This document shows positions 59,049 through 64,000 of a stretch of DNA of 64,000 bases, in pieces. Source of the DNA: Melieria omissa (Eukaryota > Arthropoda > Insecta > Diptera > Ulidiidae); the NCBI GenBank assembly GCA_963971225.1, contig OZ020268.1, positions 47,294,404 through 47,358,403 of the forward strand. Reading direction: 5' to 3'. Each line of letters starts with the position of its first letter. Positions within the stretch are counted from its first letter, which is position 1. The position numbers and the translations under genes were made by a program. The notes under the pieces are model-generated. The model saw only the letters and a program-made list of their open reading frames with translations, had not been told where the DNA came from and made no database searches.

Positions 59049-59407
59049 TTGCTTACATATATTAAGTTTAAGTTGGCTTCCACACCTTCCACAAAATCGT
59101 TCTCTGTAAAATGTGGCAGCACTATGTCTCATGCCAACAGCTGTCCATAAAATGTTGTTGTTCCAGCTTGGTGACGAATTGCACCTAACCAATCTCGGGT
59201 TCATTTGGAGCACATTACTTCCAATTGTCTACAATACGAGTATTTGCTAAACAATCACATAATTTGATAATGGCCCACAGTCAGTGTGTGATTAATTAAT
59301 TGAACTTTATTCTAAAGTTAATGGTAAGTGTTGGAGCAGCTGCACTTCACTCCGAAACAAGTTGAAATTTCCTCACACCTCGCAGCAACTAATGCAACTA
59401 GCACAGC
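59049..59407 (+). other. HEATR6 upstream region
   Basis: Presumed promoter and 5' UTR of the HEATR6-like gene. No core motif can be assigned with confidence. Confidence 0.4.
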
Positions 59408-62400
59408 ATGGACAATCGAGTGACTCACGCAGACGGGAAGCTTCGAAATTTGCGTAGACTGGTAAAGGAGAATGCGCCAAATAAAAGGCCCGGTGCCGAT
59501 AGCAACTGCAACAACAACTCGAACTTGGACTTGGAAATTGTGGAACTCATTATAACTCACGCGCCAACCGGCTGCTCGGCCGCAGAGTGTGCCACATATC
59601 TGACGGAACTGTTTGCGCAATCCACGCTATGCAAGTGGCTGCAGGAAGAGCAGTTAGAAAGATTGGTCGACTGGCTACTGTTAACCTACACAGTGGATTC
59701 GGCAAACGACTGCAGTGTGTTGGCAGCCGTATCAAGTTTGCTGCGTGTTTATCCGAAGTATGCGGCTCGCTGCTGGGAGCGTTTATTCGATCCGCAATAT
59801 TCGAGCTTACTTCAGCGTTTGGGCGCCGCCAAGAATAGCATTGAAGATTGTGACACTGATCAGTTGCTTGTCACCGCACTGCAGTGCATGGATGTGACGT
59901 TGAGCTGCCTCGTGAACTCTCAGCTCAGCGAGTCACAGCTGGCGGTTTGTGAGGCGGTGGTCACTAGTTTGCTGCGCTTGCATTATGAATGCCGACCGGC
60001 ACTGAATGCTGACTCGACGCCTTACGCGCAATTTCTGTTGCACTCGTTACTGTTGTTCAACAAGTTGGCCGATCTGTGCGCCACCAGCACACAGACGAAT
60101 ACCGCCGCATTGTTAGGCCTGGCCAAGGCGTACATGTTCTACGGCGTCAGCGCACACGCTTTACCACAGAAGGTAGTTGCCGCACAGCAAACATTGTACG
60201 ATTCGGCCGAGGAGGTGGAGGCACTAGAGCAACAGAGCACCGCAGCACGCAATTGTGGTGGCAAGTTGGCAAAGACGCGCAAACCGCGCGCTGCCAAAGC
60301 AAAAGCACGTCAGCCCGAAATGAACGCACAGCAGCGACGACTAAATTTAGACGAAAGCGCTCTTTTGCCGCCATGCCTTGACTACAAGACCAGCGACTCT
60401 GACGCTTCGGAGCAGGAGCGTACGGACAGCGCACGCGCGCCGTTTCAGCGTCATCTGAGTGCGCGCATACGACATGCCGCAATAGTGCTGCTGGGCGCTG
60501 TGACGCGCGCACAAGAGCGTCGAATGCTCTACGCCTACTGGCATGCCTTTTTTCCCAGCACTAGCACCAGCAACAGCACGGAGGCCACAGTTGACGCAGC
60601 TACTCGGAGTCGCGATGATCTGCTGCAGGTGGCTCAGCGTGATCCGAACGCGCGCTGTCGCAGCACTGCACTGCAAGTGGCCGCACAGCTGCTACTTCGC
60701 GCCAAAGCGTTTCTCAGTCAGGCCGAGTATCAAATGCGTACACAGGCCGCCGCCTTTCTGCCGTTTGCGCAGTCATTGGGCATGAGCGTGTTGGCCACCT
60801 ACGATTCACTTACTGCCATACTGGCCACGGAGGCATCGTTGCCCGTGCTGACGCAGTCTTTGAAATGTCTGGCACTGCTAGTTCAAGCCACGCCTTTCAC
60901 GCGCTTTGAAGTTCCCTTCGCCGGCCGTTTCATAGAGCACGTGCGAAAGTTGACGCAGCAACGCGACGGCACGGTGCAGGTGTCGGCGCTGATGGTGCTA
61001 GAGTTGCTGGTAGGGGCTCCGGAGCTGACATCGGAAATAGCCACCGCCATCGGTTTGCCCATAGCTAGCCTGACGTCAGCCAAGGAGACTCGCAAAGCCG
61101 AGGAAGCGCATGCACTGCTTGAATTGGGCAGCTTGGAAGATTTGGCTGACTCGGATGATGGCGCTGCGACAGAGAATGAAATCGACGAGGTTGCGCAACC
61201 AAACGCCGTGCCCGCTGCTGATTGCCCTTCATGGATGCTGCTGCGCGTGCTGCATAATCTGAACTATGCAGATGCCGAGCTTAAAGTGCCCACCGCTGTA
61301 CGCATTGCCAGCCTTCAGCTGCTAGCCGCGATGGCCACACATTGTAGGCTGCTGCTTAATGCGCAACTTCCGCGGATTGCCTTGTCACTTGAGTCGGCGC
61401 TGTGTGATCCGCTGCCTGATGTGCGGCTGTACGCAGCGCGCGCACTCGATGCGTGCGCCTATCAGATGGCCCGTTTATTGACGGAGCAACCGTGTGCTGC
61501 TGCCGATCGCGAGACGCTAGAGCTGCGTGTGGACTTTTGGACACGTTTGCTGCCCGCGGCCATGACTCGCATACGTGGCGCACCGGAGGAAATGCCAGTG
61601 GTTAAATCGTGTCTCTGCGATGCGCTCTCCAACATTGGTGTTGTAATCTACGAGCGCCTACTGCACGGCGCCCAAATGAATTTACTCAGCTTTCTCTCCG
61701 GCATCAGCAGCGATCCGCTGGAAGAGATGACTGTACGCGCTGCGGCAGCACGTGCCTTGGCTGTGTTTGTACTGTTTCCCTCATTGCGCGATAACCTCGT
61801 CTTTATCGAAAACACCGCTGAGCTGACGCTGCGACTAGTGGACAATGCGAATCTGGTGGTGCGCGTCAAAGCGCTCTGGTCGCTGGGCAATGTAAGCGAT
61901 GCGCTGCTGTGCAGCAACACTGACTCGGGGACGCAAGAACGAATCTCCGATGTGCTGCTGCAGCGCCTCATTGAAGCATCCGCAGTCGCCTGCAGCGACA
62001 ACGACAAAGTACGTTGTAATGCGGTGCGAACGCTGGGCAATCTACTGCGACTGCTGACCGCACGGCATTTCAGCGATGTCGCCTATCGGCAGCTATTTCA
62101 GAAGTCTATAGGAAAACTAATCGATTGCTTACGTGCAGCCGGCAACGCCAAAGTCAAATGGAATACGTGCTACGCTATTGGCAATCTGATGCGCAACGAG
62201 GAACTGTTTGCGGCCACCGCACAATACGCTGATCTGAACTGGCAGACGGCACTCTATCCGGCGCTCTGTCACGTCATTGTGCAGCACGGAAATTTTAAAG
62301 TTCGCATCAATGCTACCGCTGCCATGCAGCACATTGTCGCACGCGCACACTACGGCAGCCACTTTGAGGGATTTTGGTGTGCGCTGCTGGAAGCGGTGGA

Positions 62401-62722
62401 GCGCTCGGCGAATCTGCAGAACTTCTACGAATACAATCATCGCGATCAGCTGCAGGAACAGCTCTGCCTTGGCATTTGCCACCTGCTGGGCTGTGCTGCT
62501 GCTGAGGACTTTCCAGTATTGAAGCGGCGGCTTGTCGAACGGCTGGAAACGGTCCAGACGACGTGGACGCGCGTGGTGAATCGCATGCTGCCCGAGAAGA
62601 GCGCGCCGCTGCAGGCCTGTCCGGTGTTGCTGCAGGAGCTGTTGCGTACAAATTCGCAGCTGACCGCAGAGCAACGGAGCGCCATTACATTCATTGCTCA
62701 AACACTTGCAATGCAGCAGTGA
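59408..62722 (+). CDS. HEATR6: HEAT repeat-containing protein 6 homologue
   Basis: A single uninterrupted 1,104-residue frame, near the length of human HEATR6 (about 1,180). The part from about residue 340 (HLSARIRHAAIVLLGAV) onwards carries the DUF4042-type block (RDPNARCRSTALQVAAQLL), an acidic linker (LEDLADSDDGAATENE) and then ARM/HEAT repeats: VRIASLQLLAAMA, DVRLYAARALDACA, VRVKALWSLGNVSDAL, KVRCNAVRTLGNLLRLL, KVKWNTCYAIGNLMRN and FKVRINATAAMQHI. Those late repeats are the most diagnostic. Such alpha-solenoids are protein-binding scaffolds; a precise role for HEATR6 is not established, although the human gene is amplified in breast cancer. The ATG at 59408 is the first of the frame. AATAAA follows about 100 nt after the stop. 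Confidence 0.85.
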   Translation: MDNRVTHADGKLRNLRRLVKENAPNKRPGADSNCNNNSNLDLEIVELIITHAPTGCSAAECATYLTELFAQSTLCKWLQEEQLERLVDWLLLTYTVDSANDCSVLAAVSSLLRVYPKYAARCWERLFDPQYSSLLQRLGAAKNSIEDCDTDQLLVTALQCMDVTLSCLVNSQLSESQLAVCEAVVTSLLRLHYECRPALNADSTPYAQFLLHSLLLFNKLADLCATSTQTNTAALLGLAKAYMFYGVSAHALPQKVVAAQQTLYDSAEEVEALEQQSTAARNCGGKLAKTRKPRAAKAKARQPEMNAQQRRLNLDESALLPPCLDYKTSDSDASEQERTDSARAPFQRHLSARIRHAAIVLLGAVTRAQERRMLYAYWHAFFPSTSTSNSTEATVDAATRSRDDLLQVAQRDPNARCRSTALQVAAQLLLRAKAFLSQAEYQMRTQAAAFLPFAQSLGMSVLATYDSLTAILATEASLPVLTQSLKCLALLVQATPFTRFEVPFAGRFIEHVRKLTQQRDGTVQVSALMVLELLVGAPELTSEIATAIGLPIASLTSAKETRKAEEAHALLELGSLEDLADSDDGAATENEIDEVAQPNAVPAADCPSWMLLRVLHNLNYADAELKVPTAVRIASLQLLAAMATHCRLLLNAQLPRIALSLESALCDPLPDVRLYAARALDACAYQMARLLTEQPCAAADRETLELRVDFWTRLLPAAMTRIRGAPEEMPVVKSCLCDALSNIGVVIYERLLHGAQMNLLSFLSGISSDPLEEMTVRAAAARALAVFVLFPSLRDNLVFIENTAELTLRLVDNANLVVRVKALWSLGNVSDALLCSNTDSGTQERISDVLLQRLIEASAVACSDNDKVRCNAVRTLGNLLRLLTARHFSDVAYRQLFQKSIGKLIDCLRAAGNAKVKWNTCYAIGNLMRNEELFAATAQYADLNWQTALYPALCHVIVQHGNFKVRINATAAMQHIVARAHYGSHFEGFWCALLEAVERSANLQNFYEYNHRDQLQEQLCLGICHLLGCAAAEDFPVLKRRLVERLETVQTTWTRVVNRMLPEKSAPLQACPVLLQELLRTNSQLTAEQRSAITFIAQTLAMQQ

Positions 62723-62822
62723 GGCGGGCTTTTCGCAATAATTGTTTAATGAATGAATTGAGATATTTGTTGTAATTTCTTTTTGATTGTTTTCTTGTAA
62801 ATTTTACGATACGTTTTGATAA

Positions 62823-62828
62823 AATAAA
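62823..62828 (+). terminator. poly(A) signal of HEATR6-like gene
   Basis: AATAAA about 100 nt after the stop codon, in an AT-rich 3' UTR; a further AATAAA follows an A15 run near 62,920. Confidence 0.65.
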
Positions 62829-63455
62829 TAATTCCACTACAAATCATTCACACCAATTTGTATATGTAATTAAACTAAATGTTGATGTAAATGTAAATGA
62901 TGTAAAAAAAAAAAAAAAATAAAATTGGGTTTAAAAAATGTTTTTTTTTAAATGGGTTTAAGTCTTACATATATAGAAAAACAGAACTAAATAGACCAAC
63001 TTATTTAAGGTTTTCGTGAAAACACTTCAAATCAAAAGTAATTTGACATGCATTTTTCAGTTTTTCGAAAATAGAAATATAAAGAGATCAACAGGGGTTA
63101 AAGTTTGTATAAGCTTTTTTTTTCGAATATAGTAAAGAGATAATTTTATGCCATTTGTGTTGGAATATTATTTTGGGCTGTGGCTGCGGCATCTTGGCGC
63201 AAACATGGAAACATTTGGTGAACTCGTTATATCTCGAAATGGGAGAGTCGACTGAAAATTGAGATCGTGCAATTTGAAGCTTCTGGATTATTTTCTCTCA
63301 GGTTAGGTGAAGTTATTAATTTATGCGTACAAACCGGCTACTTGGGACGCTTCGGTAGGCAACATTGTGTCAACCATTACCGAGATACGCCCCCATTGAA
63401 AAAGTGAACGAAAATAAGAAATAATTGAATAATTTTTATTTTCGAAAAAATGAAA
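62829..63455. other. intergenic gap downstream of HEATR6
   Basis: AT-rich sequence with homopolymer runs near 62,904-62,918 and 62,941-62,951. No gene or bounded repeat is seen before the dispersed repeat copy that follows. Confidence 0.5.
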
Positions 63456-63459
63456 CATG

Positions 63460-63600
63460 CATTGAATTATTTCACATGTGAAGTGCTTTCACTAAGTGTG
63501 AAGTTAAAAGGCCCAAGTTTGAAGTTAAAACTGTTAAACCATTGTTGACCCCGTCAAATGTTGATTTTCAATATGCGAAAAACAGGTGTCGAATTACACA
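63460..63600. repeat. dispersed repeat unit related to 37,975-38,500
   Basis: It shares TTTCACTAAGT(G)TGAAGTTAAAAGGC, TTGACCCCGTCAAATGTTGATTTTCAA and AAACAGGTGTCGAATTA-like segments with the array at about 38 kb, in the same orientation. Confidence 0.6.
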
Positions 63601-63625
63601 GCCACACAAAAAAAAAAAAAAATTT

Positions 63626-63920
63626 TGGCCTGGGGGTCTGACTATGTATACCATATGTTTTTGGGGTCGCTGAATCCAAATCCGAGGTCAATTTTACCCC
63701 AGCACGTCACGTTTTTGACATAACCTCAAAAAACACTTTCAAATCCACTAAAATCATATAAAAACAATTTTTCTAGCCTGGGGGTCGGACTATGCATACT
63801 ATATGTTTTCGGGGTCGCTGAATCCAAATCCGAGGTCAATTTTACCCCAGCACGTCACGTTTTTGACATAACCTCAAAAAACACTTCAACATTCACTAAA
63901 ACCATATAAAAAAAGTAAAC
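63626..63920. repeat. two tandem copies of a 148-bp repeat
   Basis: Units start at 63,628 and 63,776. Both contain GCCTGGGGGTC(T/G)GACTATG, GGGGTCGCTGAATCCAAATC, CGAGGTCAATTTTACCCCAG, CACGTCACGTTTTTGACATA and ACCTCAAAAAACACTT, with few differences. The second copy degrades into an AT-rich tail. Satellite-like; the array may have had more copies. Confidence 0.85.
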
Positions 63921-64000
63921 CATGTATAAATATAAATATGTAAAGTATGTATATAAATAAATATGTAAATGAATAAATAAATATAAATTAACAAATATGT
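63921..64000. repeat. AT-rich (AAAT/TATG) simple sequence
   Basis: The last 80 bases are interrupted AAATAAATATG-type repeats running off the window. Confidence 0.7.

Noticed and set aside
63601..63625. A-rich run as a poly(A) tail of a processed pseudogene
   Set aside because: No upstream coding similarity and no target duplication found.

Overview
This is eukaryotic DNA from a higher dipteran insect. Five host genes with spliceosomal introns (GT/AG, short Drosophila-like introns beside multi-kb ones) match fly proteins, and an errantivirus with a tRNA-Ser primer site is present. The large introns, a tRNA-derived SINE and abundant mariner, piggyBac and non-LTR remnants fit a tephritid-type fruit fly better than Drosophila, but the species cannot be fixed from this sequence alone. 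There is no bacterial, CRISPR or plasmid content.

Layout. 1-11,000 is a nested transposon island: an intact-looking errantivirus (275-7214, minus strand, LTRs identical on reading, gag/pol/env open) sits inside a broken piggyBac-type transposase gene; next to it are a small inverted-repeat element, an N-terminal mariner fragment, a degenerate LINE split by an internally deleted mariner (9040-9598), and a third mariner HTH fragment. 11,787-12,203 (minus) is a FAM32A homologue. 12,832-13,856 is a terminal-inverted-repeat element carrying a MADF-like remnant and a nested SINE. 14,758-29,186 (plus) is hemipterous (MKK7, JNK kinase kinase) in ten coding exons. 29,187-39,310 is non-coding with LINE RNase H debris, a second SINE and degenerate repeats. 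39,311-46,662 (plus) is the mitochondrial 2-oxodicarboxylate carrier (SLC25A21/CG5254-like), whose 6.3-kb first intron holds pogo-like and Tc1/mariner-like relics and a LINE tail. 47,814-49,455 (minus) encodes an unrecognised secreted proline-rich protein. 51,847-56,024 (plus) is kurz (DHX37-type DEAH helicase). 56,425-58,035 (minus) is a LINE with an open DUF4780-type ORF1 and a dead endonuclease region. 58,548-59,044 is a piggyBac-type MITE. 59,408-62,722 (plus) is a single-exon HEATR6-like gene. The window ends in tandem and dispersed repeats.

The host genes are not an operon and need no shared pathway: JNK signalling (hep), splicing-associated FAM32A, mitochondrial metabolite transport, ribosome biogenesis (kurz), a HEAT-repeat protein and a secreted low-complexity protein. 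The notable biology is mobile-element biology: a young endogenous errantivirus, a mariner derivative reduced to its DNA-binding domain between perfect ends, and a two-copy SINE family with clear target-site duplications.
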